DNA from: Vulcanimicrobiota bacterium
Lineage (GTDB): Bacteria > Vulcanimicrobiota > Vulcanimicrobiia > Vulcanimicrobiales > Vulcanimicrobiaceae
Length of the DNA: 40,250 nucleotides
Reading direction: 5' to 3'
NCBI GenBank assembly: GCA_003164495.1
Contig: PLTN01000055.1
Location: 1 to 40,250 of the forward strand
Below are positions 25,007 to 33,122 of this stretch, one piece after another; position 1 is the stretch's first letter; each line of letters begins with the position of its first letter. A model generated the notes under the pieces. It did not search any database and had not been told where the DNA came from. It was given only the letters and a program-made list of their open reading frames with translations. A program made the position numbers and the translations under genes.

Positions 25007-26116
25007 ATGAGCGCAATCCCCGTCGACGGTCTGCACCACGTAACGGTCGTCGTGAACAACGCGCGAGCGACTGCCAAGAAATTTTCCACGATGTATGGCA
25101 TCGATCTCTGGGAGGTTACCGCGTACGATCCCTCGCGCTTGGGCGATGCGACCACGCACGGCTTTCGGGCCGAACAGAGTTACCTTAGCGCGACCGGCAC
25201 GGTGTCGACGGATTCGGGACCGCTGACGTTCGTACTCGTCGAGCCGCGGGCTGGTTGGACGACCTACCACGAATTCCTCAATACTCGTGGCGAGGGAATC
25301 CACTCAATCTGTACGGCCGTCGTAGAGCGCGATGCGATCGGGGGAATCCGCGCAGACCTCGAGGAGCGGGGCGTTCCCGTCGGACAATCGGCAACGCGGG
25401 ACCGCGCCGTCGACAGCGTGCTCTTCGACACGCGTGCGAAGCTTGGTGGATTCTACATCGAGGTTCTCGCGACCGCGGCGCCGCTCCGCGAACTCGACCT
25501 GCACACCGACGAATCCTGGGATTTCCGCGCGGACCGGGCCGGCCGCGCTCCGTTGATGTTGCTCGGCGGCATCAAGCACTTCGGGGTTGTGGTGCCCGAT
25601 CTCATGGCCGCCGTGAACGGCTATTCCGAACTGTTCGGGATCGCCACGTTCTCTTTCCGGAATTGGCGCACGGCGCCGGGCTCGCTCGACGAGCCGACCT
25701 ATCTCGGTAAGCCTGTCGATCACGCCTATTTCACGACGATGGTGACGCCGATCGAGAGCGTTGCTTTCGAAGTGATCCAGCCGACGCTCGGCCCGAGCCA
25801 TTATAAGGAGGACTACATGCAACGGATCGGGCCGGGTATCCACCACATTCACGGCGGCAACCTCGATGATGCGGCGGCCTGGCAAAATCTGCGCACGCGC
25901 ATGGCCGAGCACGACGTGCCGGTCGTTATGAGCGGCGGCATTCTCGACAACTACGTCGATTTCTATTACCTCGACACGCGAGCGGCCCTCGCCGGCTACG
26001 TAACCGAATTCGTCGTGCCCGGCAAAAACCACGACCGCGGACGGCCGAGCGTCCCATTTGCCATGACCGTGGACCTGTCGGCGCCCGTGCAGCCGTATGC
26101 GGGAGCGCACCGGTGA
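25007..26116 (+). CDS. Two-domain VOC protein, probable dioxygenase or isomerase
   Basis: 369 residues with two VOC units: 5-160 (GLHHVTVVVNNARATA, GEGIHSICTAV, GFYIEVLA) and 188-350 (GGIKHFGVVVPDLMAAV, GPGIHHIHGGN, AGYVTEFVVPG). Each half presents a His-His-Glu-like set at the expected strands. It is larger than a glyoxalase and unlike the BphC-type proteins here, closer to VOC proteins found in aromatic clusters. ATG at 25007 with GGAGAAGC nearby, 16 bp after the beta-subunit stop, so same operon. Reaction unknown. Confidence 0.78.
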   Translation: MSAIPVDGLHHVTVVVNNARATAKKFSTMYGIDLWEVTAYDPSRLGDATTHGFRAEQSYLSATGTVSTDSGPLTFVLVEPRAGWTTYHEFLNTRGEGIHSICTAVVERDAIGGIRADLEERGVPVGQSATRDRAVDSVLFDTRAKLGGFYIEVLATAAPLRELDLHTDESWDFRADRAGRAPLMLLGGIKHFGVVVPDLMAAVNGYSELFGIATFSFRNWRTAPGSLDEPTYLGKPVDHAYFTTMVTPIESVAFEVIQPTLGPSHYKEDYMQRIGPGIHHIHGGNLDDAAAWQNLRTRMAEHDVPVVMSGGILDNYVDFYYLDTRAALAGYVTEFVVPGKNHDRGRPSVPFAMTVDLSAPVQPYAGAHR

Positions 26117-26118
26117 AA

Positions 26119-26173
26119 ATTGCTCCGGCGCTCTGCCCCGTCGCGCTCCGGGCGCTCAAACCGCCGAAGCAAT
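26119..26173 (+). other. Long intergenic stem-loop inside the polycistron
   Basis: ATTGCTCCGGCG (26119-26130) is complementary, with one mismatch, to CGCCGAAGCAAT (26162-26173). The enclosed 31 bases are GC-rich and can fold further. It lies between the VOC gene stop (26116) and the LivJ-type gene start (26188), with no T-run, so it may stabilise mRNA or modulate read-through rather than terminate. Confidence 0.5.
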
Positions 26174-26187
26174 AGAGCCGCCCCGTG

Positions 26188-27357
26188 ATGCGACAGCTTG
26201 GTGCGGCCCTGCTTGCGATCGCCTTCGCCGCGATTGCCGGTTCCGCGCGCGCGGCCGAACCGTTTGAGATCGCCGCGATTCTCTCGATGACGGGGCCGGG
26301 CGCATTTATCGGCGCAGCCGAAGCGCAGACGCTCAGCGTCATCGAAGCCCGGACGAACGCCGCGGGCGGCCTGCACGGACGCGCCATCCACTTCCATGTT
26401 TGGGACGATCAATCCAGTCCGCAAATCAGCGTCCAAATCGCCAATCAGCTCATCGCGGCGCGGGTCGCGGCGTTTCTCGGGCCGACGATTCCGGCGACCT
26501 GCCTTGCGATCCAACCGTTGGTCGAAAAGAACGGACCGCTGATGTATTGCCTGAACCCGTCGATTCACCCCGCGAGCGGAAGTTATGCCTTCTCTGCGGG
26601 CGAGGATAGCGCGGATGTGGCTGCCGTCATCCTGCGCTACCTCAAAGGCCGCGGGCTGACGCGCATTGCGAGTTTGCACGCAACCGATGCCAGCGGCGCA
26701 GATCTCGCGCGCGCATTCGATGCGGCGTTCGCAATGCCGGAAATGCGGTCGCTTTCGCAAGTCGCTCAGGAACGCTTCAATCCAACGGACGTCAGCGTGT
26801 CCGCACAAATAGCGCGAATCAAGGCCGCGAACCCGCAGGCGCTGTTGACGTGGACCGCCGGAACGCCGCTCGGTACGGTTTTGCGCGGTGCGCACGATGG
26901 GAGTTTGACCATCCCGATCGTCACGTCGGGTGGCAACATGAACCTCGAGCAAGTCCGCCAGTATGCGTCGTTTCTACCCCCGGAGTTGCTGTTCAGCGCG
27001 CAGATCGCATGGACGCCGGGCAACGTCGGCCCGGGACCGATACGGGATGCCCAGCGCGACTACGCCGGCGCGATCAGGGCCGCCGGCTATCAGCCCGACG
27101 CGGGTTATACGATTGCCTGGGATCCCGCGCATGCCTATCTCGACGCCTTTCGTAAGTTGGGTCTGGGAGCGACCGCCGATCAAATGCGGACGTATATCTC
27201 TGGGCTGCGTGGCTGGATCGGGATCGACGGCGTGTACGATTTCCGCGGCGTGCCACAACGCGGCCTCGATCAAAACGCCGCGCAAGTGATGGCTTGGGAG
27301 CCAAAGACCGGCGATTTCGTAGCCGTGAGCAAACGCGGCGGCCTGCAACTGCGATGA
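26188..27357 (+). CDS. LivJ-type ABC transporter substrate-binding protein (HPAxGSY subfamily)
   Basis: 389 residues with a signal peptide (RQLGAALLAIAFAAIAGSARA) and leucine-binding fold: IAAILSMTGPGAFIGAAEAQ, HVWDDQSSPQISVQ, LGPTIPATCLAIQPL, YCLNPSIHPASGSYAF. ATG at 26188; a GTG directly before it is in frame. Its last bases overlap the start of the NMT1-type gene (ATGA), so two binding proteins of unrelated folds are made from one coupled message. Close in sequence to the proteins at 18826 and 31756. Ligand presumably relates to the Rieske substrate; no permease adjoins it. Confidence 0.9.
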   Translation: MRQLGAALLAIAFAAIAGSARAAEPFEIAAILSMTGPGAFIGAAEAQTLSVIEARTNAAGGLHGRAIHFHVWDDQSSPQISVQIANQLIAARVAAFLGPTIPATCLAIQPLVEKNGPLMYCLNPSIHPASGSYAFSAGEDSADVAAVILRYLKGRGLTRIASLHATDASGADLARAFDAAFAMPEMRSLSQVAQERFNPTDVSVSAQIARIKAANPQALLTWTAGTPLGTVLRGAHDGSLTIPIVTSGGNMNLEQVRQYASFLPPELLFSAQIAWTPGNVGPGPIRDAQRDYAGAIRAAGYQPDAGYTIAWDPAHAYLDAFRKLGLGATADQMRTYISGLRGWIGIDGVYDFRGVPQRGLDQNAAQVMAWEPKTGDFVAVSKRGGLQLR

Positions 27358-28301
27358 TTTCTCGTCTTCGCATCATGCAGACGGCGGCCGCTGTGGCCGT
27401 CCTCGGCGCTACCCGCGCGGACGCTCAATCGCGGCCTATCATCGAGGTCGCTTGCGGGGCCAGCGATTCGTCCGGACTCCCTCTCTATGCGAACGATCTT
27501 GGACTCTACAAAAAGTCCGGTCTCGACGTGAACCTGACGATCGTTGGGAACAGCAGCAGCATCTTGCCTAGCGTTGCCGGTGGTTCGTACGACGTGGGCG
27601 TGACGAATGTCGGCACCTTCGCCGTGGCGCGGGATCGCGGTATTCCCGTGCGCCTGTTCGCTTCGGGTGGCGTCTATTCTCCCTCGGCGCCGACCGCGCT
27701 GTTACTCGTTCCGCTTGACTCACCGGTCCGAACGGCCGCCGATCTGAACGGGAAGACGATCGCTGTCAACGGGCTCAAAGCCGATATCAGCATGTTCGAA
27801 ACGCAAGCCTATCTCGATAAGAACGGTGCCGATTCCAAAACGATGAAATACGTCGAGGTTCCGTTTCCAGAGATGGGTGCCGCACTCGCACAACACCGCA
27901 TCGACTGTGCGTTCGTCATCGAGCCCTTCTTGACGAAGGCGAAACCGTACGCGCGCACGTTTGCCGATCCCTCAACCGGCATCGCTCCACGCTTTCAGAC
28001 GTCGGCAATTTTTGCGACCGAGGCCTGGCTGAACGCCGATCCCGACCGGGCGCGGCGCTTCGCGACCGCGATTCGTGCGACCGCGCAGTGGGCCAACGGG
28101 CATCATCGCGAGTCGGCCGCCATTTTGGGCCGTTACGCCAAGCTCGAACCGGAGGTCATCGGCACGATGCAGCGCCAAGAGTACGCACCCACACTGGACC
28201 CGGTCTATATTCAGCCGGTATTAGATACGGCATTTCGTTACGGGCTCGTGCACGCGCCGTTGTCGGCAACCGACTTGATTTGGACTGCGAATGGCCGTTG
28301 A
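27354..28301 (+). CDS. NMT1/SsuA-type ABC transporter substrate-binding protein
   Basis: 315 residues, signal peptide (LRIMQTAAAVAVLGATRADA), then GASDSSGLPLYANDLGLYKK, VNLTIVGNSSSILPSVAGGS, YDVGVTNVGTFAVARD and AADLNGKTIAVNGLKAD, all standard for the class. The ATG at 27354 shares ATGA with the LivJ-type gene before it, and its last 11 bases overlap the Rieske alpha gene after it. This direct overlap of a binding protein with a dioxygenase gene argues for a shared substrate. Ligand unknown. Confidence 0.9.
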   Translation: MISRLRIMQTAAAVAVLGATRADAQSRPIIEVACGASDSSGLPLYANDLGLYKKSGLDVNLTIVGNSSSILPSVAGGSYDVGVTNVGTFAVARDRGIPVRLFASGGVYSPSAPTALLLVPLDSPVRTAADLNGKTIAVNGLKADISMFETQAYLDKNGADSKTMKYVEVPFPEMGAALAQHRIDCAFVIEPFLTKAKPYARTFADPSTGIAPRFQTSAIFATEAWLNADPDRARRFATAIRATAQWANGHHRESAAILGRYAKLEPEVIGTMQRQEYAPTLDPVYIQPVLDTAFRYGLVHAPLSATDLIWTANGR

Positions 28302-29553
28302 TGAATTGAGTGCCGCGGCGGTGGACGCCCTCGTCGACCCCAACCGCGGCCGGCTCCACATGCGGATCTATACCGACCCGGATGTGTTTCGTGCCGAGAT
28401 TCGGCGCATCTTCAACACTACATGGCTGTTCGTCGCGCACGAAAGCCAAGTTGCTCATGCCGGCGACTATCTGACGTCGTACATGGGGCTCGTCCCAGTC
28501 GTCGTGACACGCGACGAGGACGGCGGTCTGCACGTCCTCGTCAATCGCTGCATGCACCGCGGAGCAACGATCTGCCAGCGTGAATCGGGCAACGCTTCGT
28601 TTTTTCGGTGCGAATATCACGCCTGGACGTACGACAATCGCGGTCGCCTGATCGGCATCAGCCGGCCCAAAGGCTACGCGCAGCAAGAACTCGACGAATT
28701 CGCAGCCGGGCTCTCGACCGCCGCACGAATTGCGTCCTACCGCGGCCTGATCTTCGCAAGCTTCGCGTCCGACGGTCCCTCGTTGGACGCACACCTCGGG
28801 GCGGCAAAGCCGTACATCGATGAGTGGGCCGATCAGTCGCCGACTGCCGACGTTCGCATCGAAGGCGGGGTCTGGAAGCATCGCTACAAGGGCAATTGGA
28901 AGCTGCAAGTCGAGGGCAGCAACGAGGGTTACCATCCCGAGTTCTTGCACCGCATCGGCGGGCTGTTGCGCGCGCGCACCGGGGTGAGCGGCTTGCGCCC
29001 CTGGGCCGACTCGACGGCGAACGGCTATGATCTGGGAGGCGGGCATAGCGTGATGGAATTTCCGCGCTCGGAAAGCACACATGCGCCGGAGTACATTGCA
29101 CTGCTGCACGAACGACTGGGTTCGGAGCGGGCCGAGCGCGCGCTCGCGGCATCTTGGCGTTTACAGTTGTTTCCGAACCTGGCCCTCGCGCCGACGAACG
29201 TGCGCGTGATTCGCCCGCTGGCCGTCGATCTGACCGAGGTCTGGCAGTACAACGTGACGTTGCCGGACGTTCCGCAGAGCACCGCTCTCGATCGCATTCG
29301 CAGCGAGCAACTCTTCTACGGCCCCTCGGGCTACGGAAGCCCCGACGATTTGGAGATCTTCGAGCGCATTCAAGAGGGCTGCCTGGCGGCAACGAACGAG
29401 CAACTCGATCCCTACGTCTGGCTCAACCGGGGACTGCGCAGCGAAGTGCATCGGGCGGACGGCGTTCGCGTCGCTCACACGACGAGCGAGGTCGAACAGC
29501 GCGCGATCTATTACGCCTGGAGTGCTTTGATGAAATCCGGCGCGCCGGAATGA
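28291..29553 (+). CDS. Rieske ring-hydroxylating dioxygenase alpha subunit (2)
   Basis: 420-residue catalytic subunit. Rieske ligands Cys87, His89 (NRCMHRGA) and Cys107, His110 (CEYHAWTYD; Ala replaces the common Gly after His). Mononuclear iron site VEGSNEGYHPEFLH: Glu212 takes the place of the usual bridging Asp, with His215 and His220. The C-terminal half is typical of the salicylate/anthranilate/benzoate-like branches. It overlaps the preceding binding-protein gene by 11 bases and the beta gene by four. No ferredoxin or reductase nearby. Substrate unknown. Confidence 0.93.
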   Translation: MAVDELSAAAVDALVDPNRGRLHMRIYTDPDVFRAEIRRIFNTTWLFVAHESQVAHAGDYLTSYMGLVPVVVTRDEDGGLHVLVNRCMHRGATICQRESGNASFFRCEYHAWTYDNRGRLIGISRPKGYAQQELDEFAAGLSTAARIASYRGLIFASFASDGPSLDAHLGAAKPYIDEWADQSPTADVRIEGGVWKHRYKGNWKLQVEGSNEGYHPEFLHRIGGLLRARTGVSGLRPWADSTANGYDLGGGHSVMEFPRSESTHAPEYIALLHERLGSERAERALAASWRLQLFPNLALAPTNVRVIRPLAVDLTEVWQYNVTLPDVPQSTALDRIRSEQLFYGPSGYGSPDDLEIFERIQEGCLAATNEQLDPYVWLNRGLRSEVHRADGVRVAHTTSEVEQRAIYYAWSALMKSGAPE

Positions 29554-30044
29554 TCGAGCGTATGCATGCGGAAGCCTTTCTTTATCGCGAGGCGCGCCTT
29601 TTGGACGACGGCGATCTCGGCGCGTGGTCGGCCCTCCTCACCGACGACGCCGTCTATTGGGTTCCGAATAATCGCGCGGACGTCGAGCCGCAAACGCACC
29701 TTTCGATCGTCTATAACGATCGTCGCCAACTCGAGGGGCGCCTCTGGCGCATTACCGAAAGCGGGATAAACCATTCGCAAGACCCCGCATCACGCACGGT
29801 CCGGTTCGTCAGCAACGTGGAAGTCGAGCCGGCCGCCGCGGCCGGCGAGACGATCGTGCGCTGCACGTTGCTGATCCATGCCTACCGGGGTGGAATGCAG
29901 CGCCGCGATGGCGTCGTTGAAGCGCATGCGGCGCGCTGCGAGTACCGCCTTCGCGAAGCGAGCGGTAACCTCAAAATTGCCTTCAAGAAAGTCGCGCTGC
30001 TGGAGATGGACGGATGCCTGCCCCCGATGACATTCTTACTCTGA
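29550..30044 (+). CDS. Ring-hydroxylating dioxygenase beta subunit (2)
   Basis: 164-residue NTF2-like small subunit: HAEAFLYREARLLDDGDLGA, LTDDAVYWVPNNRADVEPQT, SRTVRFVSNVEVE, KKVALLEMDGCLPPMTFLL. The ATG at 29550 overlaps the alpha stop (ATGA); an ATG 12 bases later is the alternative. The frame is open well upstream inside the alpha gene but without homology. Forms the terminal oxygenase with the alpha subunit at 28291. Confidence 0.9.
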   Translation: MIERMHAEAFLYREARLLDDGDLGAWSALLTDDAVYWVPNNRADVEPQTHLSIVYNDRRQLEGRLWRITESGINHSQDPASRTVRFVSNVEVEPAAAAGETIVRCTLLIHAYRGGMQRRDGVVEAHAARCEYRLREASGNLKIAFKKVALLEMDGCLPPMTFLL

Positions 30045-30271
30045 TGACGCTCGCCAACGAATTTGCGACCGTCGAGGTGAAGCTCGATCGAGCTGCAAAC
30101 GGTCCGCGCCTGCGAATCGTCGATCCGGCGAGCGGCGTGTCGATCGCGCTCGATCCGCTCGAATTGTATTCGCTGGCGTGGGCGCGGCACGAGGATTTGC
30201 TGGGCTTGCTCCAACCGTCGCTGCGCGACCGACTGCCCTGGACGCCGGCGCCGCCGCGGACCGTCGAATGA
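30014..30271 (+). CDS. Small acidic conserved protein of Rieske clusters
   Basis: 85 residues: TLANEFATVEVKLDRAANGP, then LRIVDPASGVSIALDPLELY and SLAWARHEDLLGLL. I recall similar 80-90-residue proteins next to Rieske dioxygenases in actinobacteria that databases label 'dihydrodiol dehydrogenase', a name the small size does not support. The ATG at 30014 lies 31 bases inside the beta-subunit gene, and its TGA overlaps the next start. Probably an accessory or assembly factor; function unproven. Confidence 0.65.
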   Translation: MPAPDDILTLMTLANEFATVEVKLDRAANGPRLRIVDPASGVSIALDPLELYSLAWARHEDLLGLLQPSLRDRLPWTPAPPRTVE

Positions 30272-30666
30272 CGACCGAATTTTTCGAGCAGGGCATCGCG
30301 CTCATGCGCGCTGCGCTCGGTGAGGCGGCCGCGGATGCGGCGCTCGCCCGGCATGCCGCCGCGGTCGCCGACGGCACGGCGGAACGGTCCGACTATTCCG
30401 TCGCCATGGCTTGGGGTTTCATGCTGCACCGGGAGCAACTGAGCTTGCGCGATCGGGCACTCGTGCTGATGGTTAACGACATCGTTCAGTCGCGCGCCGC
30501 TGCATTGCGCGATCACACGCTGCTCGCTCTGTACGCCGGCTTGACGCGCGACGAGATCGAGGAAGTGCTTTTCCAACTCTCCCAGTACTGCGGTTTCCCG
30601 ACGACGCGTGAAGCCGGCACCGTCGTTCGCGGTGTGTTCGCCGAGCTCGATTCCGACGGTTTATGA
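30268..30666 (+). CDS. Carboxymuconolactone decarboxylase (CMD/AhpD)-family protein
   Basis: 132-residue helical protein. The central region LSLRDRALVLMVNDIVQSRA and LRDHTLLALYAGLTRDEIEE, then LFQLSQYCGFPTTREAG, follows the CMD pattern. The CxxC of the AhpD peroxidase branch is absent, which points to the decarboxylase-like branch. It starts inside the stop of the small protein (ATGA). In an aromatic operon it could act on a lactone or ring-cleavage product, but homologues are diverse. Confidence 0.83.
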   Translation: MTTEFFEQGIALMRAALGEAAADAALARHAAAVADGTAERSDYSVAMAWGFMLHREQLSLRDRALVLMVNDIVQSRAAALRDHTLLALYAGLTRDEIEEVLFQLSQYCGFPTTREAGTVVRGVFAELDSDGL

Positions 30667-30722
30667 CGAGCAGCCGATCTTCGGCCCCCAGCCACTACAA
30701 AATGGAATACAGGAGCTTTATC

Positions 30723-31718
30723 ATGACAAGGCACTCGCCACGTATGAACGTGAAGGTACTCATGGCCGTACTCCTGGCTGGACTCGGCGTTACCTCCGCT
30801 GCAGCGCAAACAGCGACACCCCTTCCGGAGATTCGCGTTGCCATTTCGACGTCGGATCAAGGAACGGCTTTGCTCTATGCCGACAGCGCGGGATTATTCC
30901 GCAAGGCGGGCCTGAACGTAACGATCACCAAGATGCGCTCGGGAGCGGAAATCGTCGCCGGGGTCGTCGGCGGTTCGCTCGACATCGGCAACGCGTCGGT
31001 CGTAACGGTGATCGAAGGTCACGCGCGCGGCGTCCCGTTTCAAATGATCGCGCCGACGACCTACTACAGTGCGGATAAGCGCGATTCGGGTTTGATCGTT
31101 CCGGTCGGATCGGCGATCAAAGCGCCACGCGATCTGATCGGCAAGAACGTCGGCGTCGTGTCGCTCCAAGACATCTTCACGCTCTCGCTCCTCGTCTGGC
31201 TGGCGCAGCACGGCATCGACCCCCAAGGGGTGCGTTTCGTCGAGATGCCGCCGCCGGCGGCCGCGGCGGCGATGGAGCAAGGGCGCCTCGATGCGGCGCT
31301 GGTGTTCCAGCCGGTGATGTCGCAGGACGTCGACTCGCAGAAATTCCGTATTCTGGGTTATCCGCTCGATGCGATGGGCAAGGTCTCGGAAGTGTCGGCC
31401 TATGTTGCCATGCCCGACTGGGTGGCGGCTCATCGCGACATCGTCGACCGCTTCAACCGGGTTCTCTACGATGCCAGCGTTTACGTCGGCAAGCACGAAC
31501 GCGAGACCGGACCCCTCCTGGCGGCCTGGGCCGGTGTCGATCCCCAAGTCGTCGCGACGATGACGCGTCCCGGGCGCGCGCTCTATCTCGAACCGGAAGC
31601 GCTTCAGAGCTTCGTCGACGAAGCGGCGAAATTCAAGCTGATCGACAAGCCATTTCCCGTCACCGAAACGATTAGCCAAGCGGCACTGAAGCCGCCGCGA
31701 GGCGGCAGCAAACCATAA
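30723..31718 (+). CDS. NMT1/SsuA-type ABC transporter substrate-binding protein
   Basis: 331 residues. Signal peptide (MNVKVLMAVLLAGLGVTSAA), then IRVAISTSDQGTALLYADSA, LFRKAGLNVTITKMRSGAEI, GGSLDIGNASVVTVIEG and PRDLIGKNVGVVSLQDI. I choose the ATG at 30723, seven bases after AGGAG; the ATG at 30663 overlapping the CMD stop is a longer alternative. Lies 37 bp before the next binding-protein gene, again an NMT1-type plus LivJ-type pair. Ligand unknown. Confidence 0.9.
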   Translation: MTRHSPRMNVKVLMAVLLAGLGVTSAAAQTATPLPEIRVAISTSDQGTALLYADSAGLFRKAGLNVTITKMRSGAEIVAGVVGGSLDIGNASVVTVIEGHARGVPFQMIAPTTYYSADKRDSGLIVPVGSAIKAPRDLIGKNVGVVSLQDIFTLSLLVWLAQHGIDPQGVRFVEMPPPAAAAAMEQGRLDAALVFQPVMSQDVDSQKFRILGYPLDAMGKVSEVSAYVAMPDWVAAHRDIVDRFNRVLYDASVYVGKHERETGPLLAAWAGVDPQVVATMTRPGRALYLEPEALQSFVDEAAKFKLIDKPFPVTETISQAALKPPRGGSKP

Positions 31719-31755
31719 GGATGAATCGCCCAGCGACACCATTCTGCAGGATCGG

Positions 31756-32979
31756 ATGAAAGGGTCAGCTTTGAGAATCACGATGCGTCACTCGTTCGCG
31801 CGCGGCACCGCAGCCGTCGTCGCCGCACTCGCCGCCTGCGCCGCGCTGGGGCGCACGGCACCCGCCGCGCCGAGCGGCCCCCCAGTAGAGATCTATGCGA
31901 TCCTCTCCACAACCGGCAACAACGGATTCTTCGGCAGTTCCGAAGCCCGCGCACTCAAAGCGGTGGAGACGACGGTCAACGCCGCGGGCGGGATCAACGG
32001 GCGCCCGGTGCAGTTCGACGTGCTCGACGATCAGTCGACCCCGCAAGTCACGGTGCAATTGCTCAACGGCCTCGTGGCAAAGAAGATCGCGTTGTTTCTC
32101 GGACCGACTTCTCCGGCCGGATGCTTCGCCGTGCTGCCACTCATCGACAAGAACGGTCCGCTGGGGATGTGCCTTAATCCGTCGGGTCATCCTGCGCCTG
32201 GCAGCTACCAGTACGCGCTGTACGCGGACACTACCGAAGTCGCCGCCGCCTTCCTGCGCTATTTTCGCGAGAAGGGGATCACGCGCATTGCCGTGCTCGA
32301 TTCAACCGACGGCAGCGGCCGTGATGGCGATGCGGCGTTCGCGTGGGCTTTCCGGTTGCCCGAAAACAAGAACCTTACGCAGGTCGCGCAGGAGCACTTC
32401 AATCCGGGCGATGCAACGGTAGCGGCCCAGCTGGCGAACATCAAAGCCGCAAACGCGCAGGCGATCGTTTCCTACGAAGTCGGCGCGGCGTTCGGCACCG
32501 TCCTGCGCAGCATGCGCGATGCCGGAATGGATTTGCCGGTGGCGACTTCGGGCGGCAACATGACGCCAGAACAGATGCACCAGTACGCCGGCTTTCTTCC
32601 GACTGACGTGCTGTTCGGCGGCACGATTGCCTGGGCGCCCGGGGACATCGGCCCGGGCCCGATCCACGACGCGCAGACGACCTATGTCTCGGCGCTCAAG
32701 AAAAATGGCATGGTGCCGGAAGCACCGTACGTCACGATCTGGGATCCGGCACTACTGGCGGTAACCGTTTTGCGCGCGCTCGGAACCGACGCCGACGCCG
32801 GAAAAGTGCACGCCTATGTGGACAGGTTGCACGGCTGGGTAGCGACTCAAGGCGTGTTTGACTTCACGGGGTTTCCGCAGCACGGCGTCGGCGTGAACTC
32901 CGTGTTAATCATGCGCTGGGACAAACGGACCCAGGAGTTCGTCCCGGCTAGCAAACGCGGCGGTGCGCTGCACAATTAA
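31756..32979 (+). CDS. LivJ-type ABC transporter substrate-binding protein (HPAxGSY subfamily)
   Basis: 407 residues, signal peptide through RTAPAAPS, then IYAILSTTGNNGFFGSSEAR, FDVLDDQSTPQVTVQL, LGPTSPAGCFAVLPLIDKNG and MCLNPSGHPAPGSYQY. Shares the cysteine pair and HPAxGSY motif with the proteins at 18826 and 26188, which points to duplication within the cluster. The ATG at 31756 is one option; an ATG at 31783 is also possible. Followed after 143 bp by the second extradiol dioxygenase gene. Confidence 0.9.
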   Translation: MKGSALRITMRHSFARGTAAVVAALAACAALGRTAPAAPSGPPVEIYAILSTTGNNGFFGSSEARALKAVETTVNAAGGINGRPVQFDVLDDQSTPQVTVQLLNGLVAKKIALFLGPTSPAGCFAVLPLIDKNGPLGMCLNPSGHPAPGSYQYALYADTTEVAAAFLRYFREKGITRIAVLDSTDGSGRDGDAAFAWAFRLPENKNLTQVAQEHFNPGDATVAAQLANIKAANAQAIVSYEVGAAFGTVLRSMRDAGMDLPVATSGGNMTPEQMHQYAGFLPTDVLFGGTIAWAPGDIGPGPIHDAQTTYVSALKKNGMVPEAPYVTIWDPALLAVTVLRALGTDADAGKVHAYVDRLHGWVATQGVFDFTGFPQHGVGVNSVLIMRWDKRTQEFVPASKRGGALHN

Positions 32980-33001
32980 TTACCGGCCGAGCGGCGACGA
33001 T

Positions 33002-33011
33002 GCCACGTGGC
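33002..33011 (+). promoter_or_regulatory. Perfect palindrome upstream of the second extradiol dioxygenase gene
   Basis: GCCACGTGGC is a 10-bp perfect palindrome (E-box-like core CACGTG) within the 143-bp gap 32980-33122. It may be an operator for a separate internal promoter. GC-rich palindromes of this length occur by chance in such DNA, so support is weak. Confidence 0.3.
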
Positions 33012-33122
33012 CGCCACGTTCGCGACGACCTTATAGAGGATCGCCGCACATGCGGAAATCTATCACGGGACAAGGGCTCTTTCGACAAAGCGAAAACCGC
33101 CCTCTTCGTGGGAGCGTGCACG

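Noticed and set aside
33002-33011. GCCACGTGGC considered as proof of a separate promoter for the second extradiol dioxygenase.
   Set aside because: A single short GC-rich palindrome is expected by chance in this composition; kept only as a weak candidate site.
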